DNA from: Plazaster borealis
Taxonomy: Eukaryota; Echinodermata; Asteroidea; Forcipulatida; Labidiasteridae
Assembly (NCBI GenBank): GCA_021014325.1
Contig: JAJGQC010000661.1
Span: 248,001-312,000, forward strand
Direction of reading: 5' to 3'
DNA: 64,000 nt
Part shown: in pieces, positions 46,787-58,010 of the stretch
Numbering within the stretch: the stretch's first letter is position 1
Layout: every line of letters begins with the position of its first letter
The notes under the pieces: generated by a model
Told to the model about the DNA's origin: nothing
The model's input: only the letters and a program-made list of their open reading frames with translations
Database searches by the model: none
Made by a program: the position numbers and the translations under genes

Positions 46787-47409
46787 CTCTTGTGCGTGAT
46801 AAAGACATTATTGCAAAAATTCAATTCAATTAAATTTTATAATATATTGTCCATAAAAAGGAAATTTGCTTTGTAGAGCATGATCATAACAAGTGAGCAT
46901 GCTCATAACAAGTGAGCAAGTTGACTGTTCGCCGCAGAACAGCGCCCTCTATCGAAAAAAGGTACAATTTTTTGAGACTGTCCAGTGAGGACATTCTGCA
47001 TCTTGCTACTTGTTTATCAAAGACTCTCTTATTTCTACCCATCTGCTTCTTCAGTCCACTCTGGGCTTATTGGAGATTACTTTCATAGACGTAACGACGA
47101 ACCTGAGAATGAAAAGCGTCGACAATTGAAAATAAGGCTTTGACTTGGCCTCAAACTCAACCTGAACAACCAGCCAATCTGACCAAAATCACAATATTTC
47201 TTGTAGGTGTTAACATTTTATATTATAATATTTAGATACAAATGTATTGATTTAATTGATTTATTTAAATTGTTAATATTCAGAGTAGGCATCAGAATGT
47301 TTTAAAGTAACACACAAAATCAGAGCACTGCTAAAATAATTGAAGCAACGTGCAATGCTCTTTTGAAAATATGTGTTTGAGACTCCACTGATAACTTGTC
47401 TTAAATTGT

Positions 47410-47576
47410 ATTAACCCCTTGCACGCAGCGACTGCGCCTTGCTTTACCATTTTGGGAGTCAACAGGTATGCGTGTAAACGCTGTGTCACCTAAAATTCAC
47501 AATACACTGTACACCACACAGGGACACCGACTCCCGCAATCATTATATTGTGATGAAGACGTCCGGTGAATTAGGT
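47410..47576. repeat. Dispersed repeat with ACCCCTTGCAC end (second copy)
   Basis: Same orientation and order of shared words as 46029-46206. It lies in the same CEP95-like intron, about 1.2 kb away. Confidence 0.65.
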
Positions 47577-47824
47577 AAATAAACATGAAAATAGTCACAC
47601 AGACGTCGCTGGGGAATGCACACCAGGTGGTAGTAATTTGAAGGTCCTGTGTTTTTTATACAATGCCCTCTCTTGTTTTTCACTTACCAGTCACAGAGAA
47701 CTCTAGAAAATTGCTACTCTAGAGCTGACCATGTGCAAATAAACATAGTGTGAATTCCTCAAAACAGAAGTCCTATCTGAGTCATAATAATAATATAATA
47801 ATTTTGAGAGGCTAATCATCCTTA

Positions 47825-48125
47825 CTAGCAGCTGAGAAGCTGAATTGCGAAGGACACAGCTACAACGTTATCAAGCCGCAGGCATGCAAGGGCGCCTACG
47901 ACAGCAAGCCACATCAACCCATACACAACCACGGAGCAAAGCCTGAGATTGAAAGTGTTTATTTTTTCTGGAGGGAGGAAAACCAGAGGGCCTGGAGAAA
48001 AACTCTGGTGGCATAGGCGAGAACCAACGCACAACTCAACTCACATATGGCCCTAGCCGGGAATCAAACCAGGGTCACATTGATGAGAGGCGAGCACTTT
48101 ACACACTAGCCACTCATTGCCACCC
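47825..48125 (-). mobile_element. tRNA-derived SINE with long body
   Basis: The minus strand starts GGCAATGAGTGGCTAGTGTG, has B box GGTTTGATTCCCGGCTAGGG, then TGAGTTGTGCGTTGGTTCTC and TTCCTCCCTCCAGAAAAAAT before ending near 47825. Body and head are in the expected order. It ends about 50 bp from the CEP95-like exon at 48175. Confidence 0.7.
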
Positions 48126-48174
48126 CAAAACAGTCACAACGAGTTATAAACAACAGGAATGAGAAGTTCCGTAC

Positions 48175-48565
48175 CTCTTTCTGTCTGGATTGTTTTCTGT
48201 TCTCCTTGTTGAGTTTCTTCCTGATTCTTCCCATCGGCCCGGTAGCGTCTGCCTCAAGAGCCTCTTCAAATCTCACCCTGTGACTGCGAGTACTCGGCAC
48301 AGGGAGAAGCACACTCTTGGGTCTCTGGGGAGGTGGGTGTCGCCGTTGCGTCGCTGTTTTTAAGCGCTGACTGCGCAGTCTCAGATTGTACGGTTTCCTG
48401 CTCGGTTCCTGTCTTGGTTGGTCCCTGGTGTTTCTCGGGGGAAGGTATCCATGGTCGTCGTGGATGATGGGGGCTGTTGGATAGCTGGTACCCAGCCGCT
48501 GGTAATCTACAGCACTGTCACTGCACTGAGATAAGACGTCAATATCCGAGTCTTGTTCGCTGTCA
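48175..48565 (-). CDS. cep95-like: CEP95-like gene, long basic/Ser-rich exon
   Basis: About 130 codons between acceptor GAAAGCAG and donor AAAGAG|GTACGG. It begins with acidic Ser/Asp repeats (DSEQDSDIDVLSQCSDS), passes through PTAPIIHDDHGYLPPRNTRD and the Arg-rich PYNLRLRSQRLKTATQRRHP, and ends FEEALEADATGPMGRIRKKL and NKENRKQSRQKE. Disordered and basic, typical of the middle of a centrosomal protein. The first base completes a Ser codon split with exon 48830-48939; it ends in phase 0. Confidence 0.75.
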
Positions 48566-48829
48566 CTGCTTTCATGCCCGTCAATGAGGGAGAATCAATA
48601 AAATTACAAAAACAAATCATTATTAACTCCGACCCATATTTGAGGGAACATTTTCCTTCCTTTCAGGGTACTCAGACAAATTTTTACAATTTTTACCCAA
48701 AGCTAACTTTCCTTGCTATTCATTCACTGCATTTGTTCTTCTTTGGATTGTGACTAACACAGTTGGAATATTAGTTGAAACAAATGGGTGAAAGTGGAGG
48801 AGATAGGAGGGGGCTCTAGAAAATCTTAC

Positions 48830-48939
48830 CTGTCATACTTGTAAGGGCCGAGGATCTCCCGAAAGAAGGATCTGTGTGAACTGTCTCTGACGTCATCTTC
48901 AAATGCCACTCGCCTTGGCCGGGGCGGTAGGATGCGCTC
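48830..48939 (-). CDS. cep95-like: CEP95-like gene, internal exon
   Basis: Acceptor AATCTTAG, donor GACAG|GTAAGA (near consensus). Reads ERILPPRPRRVAFEDDVRDS and SHRSFFREILGPYKYD. Phase 0 in, phase 2 out; both sides match. The FREILGPYKYD segment looks conserved rather than random. Confidence 0.75.
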
Positions 48940-48999
48940 CTAAGATTCACAATGTTATAATACTGTGGTTTGATGATGCTATAATGCTGTTAATAAGAA

Positions 49000-49407
49000 A
49001 CTGGGTTCTGATATAGCGCTTTATCACACCCCTAGGGGCATATCAAAGCGCTCATTATTTGTTTTTTCAACAGGATAAGCAGAGCTATGTTTTGAATTAT
49101 GTGACCAATTTATGTAGCACCTTCTAATGGTTTACAAGTTGCTGCGGCGCATTCAGCAGCCATTGCAAGAAACATTGAGGCAAGCCCCTCTCTTAGCGAT
49201 AAGTGTAACTGGGTTATTTTATGTGCATTACATTAACACACGGGATCACTGGCTTTACGTCCCATCTGAAGGATGAAGCAATAATGGTTAAGCGTCTTGC
49301 TTATTAGAACACAAGTGGCAAGACCAGGACCCGAACCCACACTCTGCTGATTTAGAAACACAAGAGCTTGAGTCCGGTGCGCTGGCTGCTCGGCCACATC
49401 ACGCCTA
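49000..49407 (-). mobile_element. tRNA-derived SINE abutting a CEP95-like donor site
   Basis: The minus strand starts GGCGTGATGTGGCCGAGCAG and has B box GTGTGGGTTCGGGTCCTGGT about 60 bp later. The body contains GGTTAAGCGTCTTGCTT-like and GGGCTTGCCTCAATGTTTCT sequence, ending near the GGTGTGATAAAGCGCTATAT tail. The first SINE base is about 6-7 bp inside the intron after exon 49413-49739. Confidence 0.72.
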
Positions 49408-49412
49408 TTTAC

Positions 49413-49739
49413 CTCTTCTCGTCTTGGAGCACTACGTCTCCAAACCTCCTCATCATCATCCATGAAGACGTTGCCTTGTTGCCTCAATGATTGGTGCGCA
49501 TGCGTGGAGGATGTGGCACCCTGAGAGAGGCACTGCTTGTGGGTCTTCGCTGAGATGGAGCCGGGTAGGTGGAGTGAAGTGTGGCTGGGTAACGCTGCCT
49601 CGGCTGTAGTCGGTTGAGGCTGGGAGGTCTGTATCCCGGGCCGCAAGATGTCCATGCCACAAAGAACCACCTCAGGAGATAGCATAGACAAATAAGAACT
49701 ATGTGCAGGGTTGTACCCACTTTTGCCAGCCATTTTCAC
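49413..49739 (-). CDS. cep95-like: CEP95-like gene, 109-codon exon bracketed by transposons
   Basis: Acceptor AATTAAGTAG, donor AGAGAG-like GAAGAG|GTAAAT. Reads KMAGKSGYNPAHSSYLSMLS, continues VVLCGMDILRPGIQTSQPQP and ends VFMDDDEEVWRRSAPRREE. The 3' junction with 48830-48939 is in phase 0. The 5' junction is not solved: exon 51494-51634 ends in phase 1 but this exon needs phase 0, so an exon may be missing between them or this is an alternative first exon (ATG at about 49733, context AAAATGGC). The acceptor lies in the terminus of the element at 49738-50255. Confidence 0.65.
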
Positions 49740-50255
49740 CTACTTAATTATAAGTTTTTACAATTGGGTTGTATTTTATGAAAGTGGTGACTGTTGAGCA
49801 TTAGTGGTGAAAGAATCCAAGGAATAAGTTATTTTGTCTTCAAAATATGGTAGTTTAATGATATCATGTGCAAAATTGATAAGTCCACAGAGGTTTTCTT
49901 ATCTCCGCTTGACTAATACTTCTGAAATCTTTTTAATAATAAATAAGCGTTGAATAATGTTACACGTCGATGAACATAAACTAGCCTTCTCTGGACAGGT
50001 GATTTTAAAGTGATAAGCACTACTTCATGGATTTGAAAGTCCACGATCAATTAATGTTGGCCAGGTTAGCCTAAAAGTGGATGGAGTTGAAAGAGCATTC
50101 GTGGACATATCAGTTTTTAACATGATACCTTTAAACTACCATATTTTGAACAAAAATTATATGATTTCCTAAAATTGTTCACCACTAATGCTTAACGATC
50201 ACCACTTTTATTTAACTCAAAAATAATTGTAAAAACTAATAAGTAAGTAGGTGTG
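49738..50255. mobile_element. Fold-back element with arms of about 90 bp
   Basis: The left end CACCTACTTAATTATAAG and right end CTAATAAGTAAGTAGGTG are inverted. The arms also share GGTGAACAATTTT/ACTAATGCT words and, further in, TACCATATTTTGA. Total about 518 bp, no coding potential. Its left terminus overlaps the acceptor of exon 49413-49739. Confidence 0.65.
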
Positions 50256-50337
50256 TACCCTCTGACTTTATAGATCTGTACTTGACACAGCTTTTCTGAT
50301 GTTTCAAGAGCTGGTTGGTTTATTTACAATCAATATC

Positions 50338-50880
50338 TGTTGACGAAGATAAACATGATGCTCTTAAGTCTTCGTCTAAGATAATATGAACATGTTACAC
50401 TAATAATTATAAAGTTACAGGAATACTAATGATTAAACAAGCAACTCTTTCTGCAGTTCGCACCATAAATCTGGGCGGCGTCCGCCATCTTGAGAATTAT
50501 TTAAGAAATTATCAGTTAACTTAAACTGGATCCAAAACAGAGCTTAATTAATAAATGCACTTGTGTAAATGTAAACTAAGGGACTGACTTGTCCCAAAGG
50601 AATTTACAACAATTAATACATAACCTGTCTTAAAGGCATGTAAATGATATAAAGCTAGCTCCCCGTTCGTCTCCGGTATCCATGACAAACGAGTCAATAA
50701 ATCATTGATTAAATACAAAATATATACAACTTAGACTATGAAGGTAAACAGAATGTGATTATACTTATGCGATTGAACAATGTTAATGCAAAAGTAAGCA
50801 ATAAGTAATATAAAACATAATTACCTGTTGACGAAGATAAACATGATGCTCTTAGGTCTTCGTCTAAGGATAATATGAAC
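50338..50880 (-). repeat. Paired 55-bp direct repeats flanking about 430 bp
   Basis: TGTTGACGAAGATAAACATG and GATGCTCTTA...CTTCGTCTAA occur at 50338-50392 and 50824-50880. On the minus strand the upstream copy ends CGTCAACAG|GTAATTATG and the downstream copy ends CGTCAACAG|ATATTGATTG, then GTAAATAAACC. This is the same design as in the LTRs at 39363/43782 and the element at 34800-35960, so it may be a solo LTR. Confidence 0.5.
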
Positions 50881-51493
50881 AGAAGCCCGCGAAAATGAAA
50901 TCGCTGAGGGCGTTATTCTGGTGATATTGCGTAACATATAAAGCTTACTAAAAATAGATTGCGGGCATGATAGCAAGATAGTTTCATAACCGTCACATAG
51001 GTAAATGGCTATCAAATATGGGTACACTTTTTTTGAACCACCCTTTGTAGGATTTTTACACAATTTTCTGTTTGACAGATATTTGGGCCTAACCAGGCAA
51101 AAATAAAAATAAAAAAGCAGTGAATTGGTTTGATTTGCAAAGTGATACAGAACCAAGTTACAAACAACATACACGATACAACATTTGGGTCCGGTAAACT
51201 ATTTTAGCTAAACTAAAAAAAAAAATCAAAAAATTGTACTCAGTAAAGTTGAGATGTGGTAAGCCAGTTTACGAACACCAGATTTCATCACTGTTTTCAC
51301 ACAGTGACGTATGTACTCCACAGCCAAAATTCTGAGTTTGGAGAAAATTGCGATTGAAGTTGAACTATTTTTCAAACCAAAAATAAAAATAACAATAATG
51401 AGACTATCTTTTGAGGTGAACACTGTTCTGAAGAAATAAAATAACTTCTGTAAAGAAACACGTGAAATATTTTAGGATTTAGGAGAAGCTTAC

Positions 51494-51634
51494 CTCTGTA
51501 CTCTTCTTTCTCGCCAATTCCCCTTGTTGGGGAGCTGCCCGCTGATGAAGTCCCCCCTGATGCTGGGGGTCTTGAGAGGTTGGCAAGTGGGGGAGACTTT
51601 TGGGGACCTGCGCTGGTGGAGGGCTTGCCGCTCA
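51494..51634 (-). CDS. cep95-like: CEP95-like gene, Ser/Pro-rich exon
   Basis: Acceptor TTTCCCACCAG, donor ACAGAG|GTAAGC. Reads SGKPSTSAGPQKSPPLANLS, RPPASGGTSSAGSSPTRGIG and EKEEYR. Phase 1 in and out, matching the preceding exon 52277-52510. Low-complexity, disordered; many SP sites that could be phosphorylated (inference). Confidence 0.7.
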
Positions 51635-52276
51635 CTGGTGGGAAACAAATGCAGTAAGGAAGTTATCTAGACAAAATTTACGTTGTGGAGCCGCTATGCA
51701 GAAAATAATGCTTAACAAATTGGCTAAGCAAAAAAAAAAACATTCATAAGATTTTCACTGGCAACCAGATTCTTTTAAGCAAACTTTTTAAAACAAAACG
51801 ACTGTCAGTGTACACTGTTGTTTACGTGAGTGGGGGGTGCCAAGTTTTAGAAGAAGGTGTATTTCATCAGGATCAGACTTGGATTCTCATCTTTGAGGGG
51901 GCAAGGCCATTCTCAATTTGCAAATAGCACTTAATAGCACACTTAATAGTTCTTTTAAAGCGCATTTTACAATAACGTATCCATGCGCTTTAAATTAGTG
52001 CCCTGGTCATTGGGCCAATAACATTCCTTTTTTATCTTGCTCACGTCCCTGGGGAGTATAAAGCCCCGAGCTGCCATGGCGCTCCGAAGGCTTTTCAAAC
52101 AATATCAACCTCTACCCTCGCATTGGAAAATCTTAAAGTCTATGGGAAACTTTTGAAGGGGCACCAAGGCCCTGGCCTCCGTGTTATTCCAGGCCTGTTT
52201 CATAACCCCTGCTAACGGTATGCAAATAATCGCGTCAATTAAGCTAGCTTGCCGGCGTTTCTTGTGAGCAGATTAC

Positions 52277-52510
52277 CTGGAGGATGATAATGATGATGGG
52301 TGTGTACGTGTCGCTGTGGACCACCCTCTCTTAGGCTCCCTAGCAGACTGTCTGCAGCCCCGTATGAATCGCCAGATGGTCTGTCCTTAAAGCAGGTCTT
52401 GGTCTCAGACCCAGGCTATCAAACTCATTAAGTGGCTGGTGGTCGGAGACTACATGAGCAGGCGGTGGCTTGGGCCAAGAGACTGATGAGAATGAACTGC
52501 CAGACAAATC
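52277..52510 (-). CDS. cep95-like: CEP95-like gene, exon with an apparent one-base deletion
   Basis: Acceptor TTTTGTAG, donor CTCCAG|GTAATC. The 5' part reads DLSGSSFSSVSWPKPPPAHV and HQPLNEFDSLG. The 3' part, in another frame, reads KDRPSGDSYGAADSLLGSLR and ends HVHTHHHYHPP, joining exon 51494-51634 in phase 1. Adding one G to the GGG run (CCC at 52410-52412 on plus) makes the exon continuous. The 5' junction with 55789-55962 (phase 1 out) does not match, so an unseen exon may lie between. Confidence 0.62.
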
Positions 52511-52867
52511 CTACAAAAACACAAAATTGACAAAAAAAAACGTAAAACAATAACGAAATAGGAAAAATTCAGTTTAGCCTTAAAATTATTGTTTGATCCT
52601 TTTTCTCCTCCATGATCTGTTCCAATGCTTAAGTATTTTAATTTGAGAAGTACAATATTTTGATCAGCCCTAGCAAGTGCCCCAGGCCGATTAAATGTGT
52701 AAATGTTCACAACATGCCTTTTGAAATAAAAACTAATGCCTTCATTACCTACAGATAAGTTTATCGTGAAACTAAAAGCAAGTACGGTCGCCATTATATT
52801 AAACTCACCGGTGGTATTTTGTTTTGTTTCAATCGAATAAAATACCCCACTGTCCATTGCTTTGTGA

Positions 52868-53085
52868 AAAAATGTTGACTATGAATCTGATATTTAATAT
52901 CTTTCAATTCTGTTGAGTGTCAAAGTATGCATAACACAAATGAAATATATCTTCTCTTAGTGCTTGTTCAATTTCATTTTGATTCTGGTCTGGTAAAATA
53001 TTCTGGTCCAGTAAAAATTTTGACCTACAAGCCCTGCAGTCTTGTGGGTTTTCCCCAAAAATTTGAGCCGTGCATTACTGTGTAC
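52868..53085. mobile_element. Partial MITE, GCAGGGCTCAAATTT family
   Basis: Contains CTTAGTGCTTGTTCAATTTC, ATTTTGATTCTGGTCTGGTA and CCCCAAAAATTTGAGCC, the inverse of the right half of the element at 38706. Only one terminus is present. Confidence 0.45.
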
Positions 53086-53119
53086 ATTGTGCGTGAAATA
53101 CGTTCTAATAAGATACAGT

Positions 53120-55625
53120 CTGCAGGGTTCGCCCCTGAACCTTTTAAGTGACTGGCCAGCAGGACCAGTTACTGTAACTTGTCATTTCACTAGTCCGTCA
53201 GCTTTTTCACTAGTCCATATTTCAATTGAAACAGGGATGCTCTCTAACACTCAACTAGCCAGCAGGACCACTTTGAGAGATTTCTGACTGGTCCTGAGGT
53301 ATTTTAACTGGCATTTAGCCAGCGGACGCAGGGTCTGTATACACACACAGAACAACTACTCATTGTGTGTTGTATATGTACGTTGTTTGGGGATGGGTCT
53401 TTCCATGGGGACCATGTGTTATTTTAAGACTATCGTAATATTGAAATCAGGCTCTATCTACTGCTGTTTGGTGCGTTTCATTCGCGACAGCAGTCCCCCT
53501 TTAAATATGCAAAAAACCTTCACAAATTGAAAACTTTTAGGAATTGATCGTTTTAAAATTATACAAACTTCACCATGGATAAGTTTTTCTATATTTGGAG
53601 CTATACTAGAGCTGCCAACATTTGCATCTAGCAATCAGGAAGATTTTGTACAACAATCGGGGAAATATTTAGAATTACATTGACATAGGGAAAACAGTTT
53701 CTGCAATCAGGGAGATTTTCAAATTTGTTCATCAGTTCTTTAGATGATTAACTTTTGCAGCATATATTTCCAGGGATTTAAGTGTAATAATAACTTCTTT
53801 ACGATGTCTAAACTGTTCACGTGTAATGTTGTTGTTACCAACATACACGTGTATATGTGAATTCATGTCAAGCAAAGTCTATGTATAGAATCCAAGACGG
53901 CGTCTGCTGTTGTTATTGTTCGCTATGATTGGTCAGATGTTCGTAAATTATTATCTAGTTTGTGAGCCACAAAAACACCTTTATTTGTGATGGTAAAATT
54001 AAATTATTTTAAAATGTATAGCTTTAATCTTTTGATGCAAATTAGAGTGAGACCTTTTGAGTAAAGAAATTAAGTATAAAAATGATGCACTTATCGTCTG
54101 CTTCATCAGGGATTGCCTGAGTCGTGCATATTAATTAGATGACATCACACATCTTTTATCAATGAAAATGGTTTTGTTTACGTTTATGATTAAACTCACT
54201 TATTTCACACATTTCAAGTAATAACTTCCTTTAATGAATGGTTATTCTTACAAATAGAGAGAGTAAATGTTAAAGAGTATTTTAGCTCATTTATACAGTG
54301 AAAACTTGTATAAAAATGTGATTTTTAGCTGGTTTTCAACTTGAACATGGAGATTAATTTAGCCAACGTTATTTAGGGGCGTGGCCTAAATTCTAAGCAT
54401 GAGAACTTTTGTGTGCGTAAGGCGCAGTTTGATTAGTATAAATAGTGCAACTTTTAGAGATTTCTACACTCTGACTGATTAGCTGAATTTGAGTCTGACA
54501 ATACAGTTGCTAACCTCCGAACCCAAGAGTGCATTGTTATTGTCATTTCACTGTTGATCAAGAAGCCAGAGGGATATTGAGGTATGTTACTAATATTATA
54601 GGAAATTATTCCTGAAATTTAAATTCTTGAGGATAAAATGATCACTGCTTTGTGTGGATTTTCCCCATCTTTCTTTAACTTGTGAGATGTAATTTGAGGA
54701 GCTGTGTGGAGCTAGATTTATATTTTGGGGAGCCAAACACTTGAGGAGCTGTGGAGCTATTCTAAGTTAATATTTGTGGAGTTGAGGAGCTAAATTATTA
54801 CTCGGGGAGCAAATTTAATACTGGAGGAGCTGTGGAGCTAAATTATTACTCGGTGAGCAAATTTAATACTGGAGGAGCTGTGGAGGTAGATTATTTCTCC
54901 GGGAGTAAAATTAACACTCGGGAGCTGTAGAGATAAGTTATGATCAGTAATACGAGAGGAGCTAGTTAGCCATTCGAGGAGCAATAAGGACTATCGAGAT
55001 CTGGATAGTTACCATTACAAACTAGCTAATACTTTCCAGTAGGCTTTATTAAAGGTTTATTCTAGGGTTCACACATATATTTTAGGACGAAAGGTGCCTA
55101 GTATCACTTGTGGATTTTAAGGAGTGGATATTGTTGTTCGCTCAAGGAGCGCAATATCACTTGTAAGGTTTTGAGAAGTGGGTATTGTTGTTAGCTCAAG
55201 GAGCGCAATACTACTTTGTGGTTTTAAATTAGTGGATATTGTAGGACGAAAGGTGCCTAGTATCATTTAGGTATATACCTCTGCAGGCGGTTTGTCAGCA
55301 AATTATTAATGGTTTACAAGACTGGAAAATATTAGAGAACTAGTACATATAAATGTGTAACTTCAATCTATCTATTGCAACGACTGAGGACAATTGTTGG
55401 TATGGAAGAATGGATGTTGTAAATAATGATTTGAGGAGTTTGTGAGTTGAATTGAAATGATTTGACTATCTTGCAGAATTGAAACCATTCTGTGTTTGAA
55501 TTAAACTATTCGTCTTCATCTCTGAATTATCCTATCACTGGGTCATATATTTTGACGACGGACCCTAGTCTACCAATTCGAGAATCTAAACCGGTGAGGC
55601 GGAACTCCGGTAATTTAGGCCTGTA
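53120..55625 (+). other. Intergenic-like intron with a possible LTR-like or promoter-bearing repeat
   Basis: No coding exon seen. A TATA box (AGTATAAATAGTGCAAC, 54436-54452) is followed by GA-rich imperfect repeats built on GGAGCTGTGGAGCTA (about 54690-54980) and a duplicated GCTCAAGGAGCGCAATA (about 55142 and 55196). TGGTGGCAGCG at about 55639-55649 resembles a common retrotransposon primer-binding site. A long terminal repeat is one reading, but the ends are not defined. Confidence 0.3.
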
Positions 55626-55788
55626 AATTTTCCGCCTGGTGGCAGCGCTGTTGAAGACGACCTGTGAGAGAACTCAGGTACGACTCAAATTTCTGCCACA
55701 GTAAGATTGGTTTATTTTCAGGAACTTTCTGCAGAATCACAAAAAGTTGGCCACTCTGCTGTACAACCAAGAACCAAGAATCAGATAC

Positions 55789-55962
55789 CTGTAGAGTAAG
55801 ATCCTCTTTCTGTCTGCTTTGAGGATCTAGTGGTTGAGTCGACCACCCCTGAAGCCTTGGGGCTTGATGACAAGGTATTTCCTGGTCTGTCGTCAGGTTC
55901 ATGGTGGTAACTGAGCAACTTTGATGGCTGGACATCTGGGATGCCTCTTGGGGAGATTGCTC
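55789..55962 (-). CDS. cep95-like: CEP95-like gene, Ser-rich exon
   Basis: Acceptor CATCTTCCAG, donor TCTACAG|GTATCT; 57 codons plus split codons. The coding frame is AISPRGIPDVQPSKLLSYHH, EPDDRPGNTLSSSPKASGVV and DSTTRSSKQTERGSYST. A longer ORF in a different frame covers the same bases, but only this frame matches the phase (1) of the preceding exon. Disordered, Ser-rich. Confidence 0.65.
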
Positions 55963-56334
55963 CTGGAAGATGGAATGGAGGTATGGATACAAATTATTTT
56001 GATGTGAGAAAAACTCAAAAGATAAAACGTGTGAAACAAAATGTTGCCTGAAAATCGGGCAAGATAGCTCTTGGTATTAGGGGCTACAAAAAGATATTAT
56101 TTAGGATGAAAATAACTCAGGGGAGCTGAAGGTAAGAATTTAAGTTCCTCTTAGAACAGTCTAGATTTTAGGACGGAGGGAAACATGAACCAGGCAACGA
56201 GTTCCAAAGAGATGCAGTTGTGGGAAAAAAGCTGTTAGAATGGCTCTTTGTTCTACATCTCAGCAAAGCAAAGAGTGTGTGGGTGAGAACAAGCAGACAG
56301 CCTGCCCTTATGATGAGAACTATAAGGCTTGAAT

Positions 56335-56735
56335 TTGACACTGGACCGCAGGTCCGAGGACAGTGATTTTAGCATCGGGCCAGTAAACTTATGACCGGAC
56401 AAGTCCGGCTGTCTTGTGCTGCTCGAATGAATAATAATACCTCACTGTACAATATCTTTAATTTAAAGAAATGATGTTCAAATGTTGATTTTGAGTTTGA
56501 GTCTTGTAAAATCTTTTAATTCTGTGTTCAGCATCAGAGTATACTTACCCATAAGAGATAAATCTTCTCTCTCATTGATTGTTCAAATGAAAACTGTTTA
56601 CATGCTAAACTTTGTAGAAAAGTTCTTTCCCATTTCAATTCTGGTCTTGTAAAAAATTAAATTCCGGTCCGTTAAACATTTTGAGCCACAAGCTCTTGCC
56701 GTCTTGTGGAATTCTACCAAAAGTTTGAGCCCGCA
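56335..56735. mobile_element. MITE, GCAGGGCTCAAATTT family, inverted
   Basis: Begins CTTGAATTTGACACTGGACC and includes GACCGGACAAGTCCGGCTGT and GTATACTTACCCATAAGAGA, the reverse of the element at 38706. Ends AAAAGTTTGAGCCCGCA. It lies 20-30 bp from the 3' end of exon 56755-57093. Confidence 0.6.
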
Positions 56736-56754
56736 ACTAGACTCTTCTCCTCAC

Positions 56755-57093
56755 CTGAGGTTTGGAAGCCTCGTCGAGGGATGTCTCGTTGATGGATGTC
56801 TCGTTGAGAAATGTCTCGTTGATAGATGTCTCTTTGAGAAACGTCTAGTTGAGGGATATCTCGATGAGAAATGTCTCATTGAGAAATGTCTCGTTGAGAA
56901 ATGTCTCGTTGAGGGATGTACCGTGATGAGGCATCTTTCATACCAAGCTTGATGAGCTCAGCTGTGGAGTCACCTTCTGATTGGCTCTTAGGCTGGCTCA
57001 GGTGTTTTGATATGTCGCTAATGGTGTGACTATCGTAAGGTCTGCCAATTTTGAAATGTAGATTCAAACCACCATCATCATGTTTCACAAAAA
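56755..57093 (-). CDS. cep95-like: CEP95-like gene, exon with coding minisatellite and a nonsense codon
   Basis: The exon starts after ACAATGAAG and ends CCTCAG|GTGAGG. It reads FVKHDDGGLNLHFKIGRPYD, SHTISDISKHLSQPKSQSEG, DSTAELIKLGMKDASS, then about ten 5-residue repeats of the type RDISQ, and GFQTS. The phase (1) matches exon 55789-55962, so this is the coding frame. One repeat has TGA (56876-56878) where its neighbours have CGA (Arg). The 5' junction with 58130-58262 (phase 2 out) does not fit directly. Confidence 0.6.
56764..56925 (-). repeat. 15-bp minisatellite inside the exon
   Basis: About ten imperfect copies of CAACGAGACATTTCT on the minus strand, a whole number of codons per unit. 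Variant units give RDISQ, RDIPQ, LDVSQ, RDIYQ and RDIHQ. Confidence 0.85.
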
Positions 57094-57099
57094 CTTCAT

Positions 57100-58010
57100 T
57101 GTGTTAAATTACATGTACACTTTCTTCAGAACAGGAAAGCAAATTTAGAGAGAGAAAACAAAAATGTAAATCTTTGACAGACTGCAACTTTTTTTCACCA
57201 TATTTCCTCAAATACTACATTCAAAATGGTCAGATGGAGATATTTTACAAATTAATACACAAATTTTGGATGCATACGAGTAGAATATAATCATGAGGTG
57301 AAATCTGGACTGTCCCATTTCTTGAGGCGAAGCAAAGTGAAATGGAACAGTCCAGATTATGTGATTATATTCTGCTACATTGTATGAATGAAATGCATCC
57401 TATATTTGTTTTATATATCTCACACATAGATCCGTGACAATTGATATTTCTCATACGATTCATAGCTTATTTCAACAATAACTAATACAAAGTTTTGAAC
57501 AATTTATGATTTATTTCATCAATAAGTTATTAAACGGCTGATAAAAATACATAGCTGGAGCTGTTTAAGACCGGTTGGCTCAAGCACGTTCTGCATTCAT
57601 AGCCATGTGCGTGTTGATGTGCAAGCTTACATGCGCTAATAACACGTAACGCAATAAATACTCAAAGTAAAATCTATTAGTATGTGCGAAGCATAGCTGC
57701 AAAGCATCCCAAGCATCCTATATTTATCAATATAGGACTCCTATATTAAAATTTGGAGTGTCGGAACAGTATACATGGCAAAATAAAGTATGACATGTGA
57801 CGCGTGTTCCACCAATCAAATGACAAATATCTCTAAGTGCGGTGTATAATATTTATTTGAACTGTACGCTTCATATTTCTATGGATGAGCTGTGCAGCCG
57901 CCTGTGTGTGTTGGGGTTACCAACAATGTTTTGCATTTGCTTAGATATCTGCTTGCACTATTTTTATTGCATTTTATCTTTTATGGAAGTTTTGTTGTAA
58001 ATAAATAAAC
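57100..58010. other. Intron; no gene seen
   Basis: AT-rich. Contains a short inverted pair around GAAATCTGGACTGTCCCATT (57300) and GAAATGGAACAGTCCAGATT (57339), forming a hairpin-like region of about 60 bp. No exon recognised. Confidence 0.5.

Noticed and set aside
52450..52857. 135-codon minus-strand ORF
   Set aside because: Crosses the acceptor of exon 52277-52510 in a non-coding frame; most of it is intron.
55615..55992. 125-codon minus-strand ORF over the CEP95-like exon
   Set aside because: The splice phases of the neighbouring exons require a different frame; the long ORF is in the wrong one.
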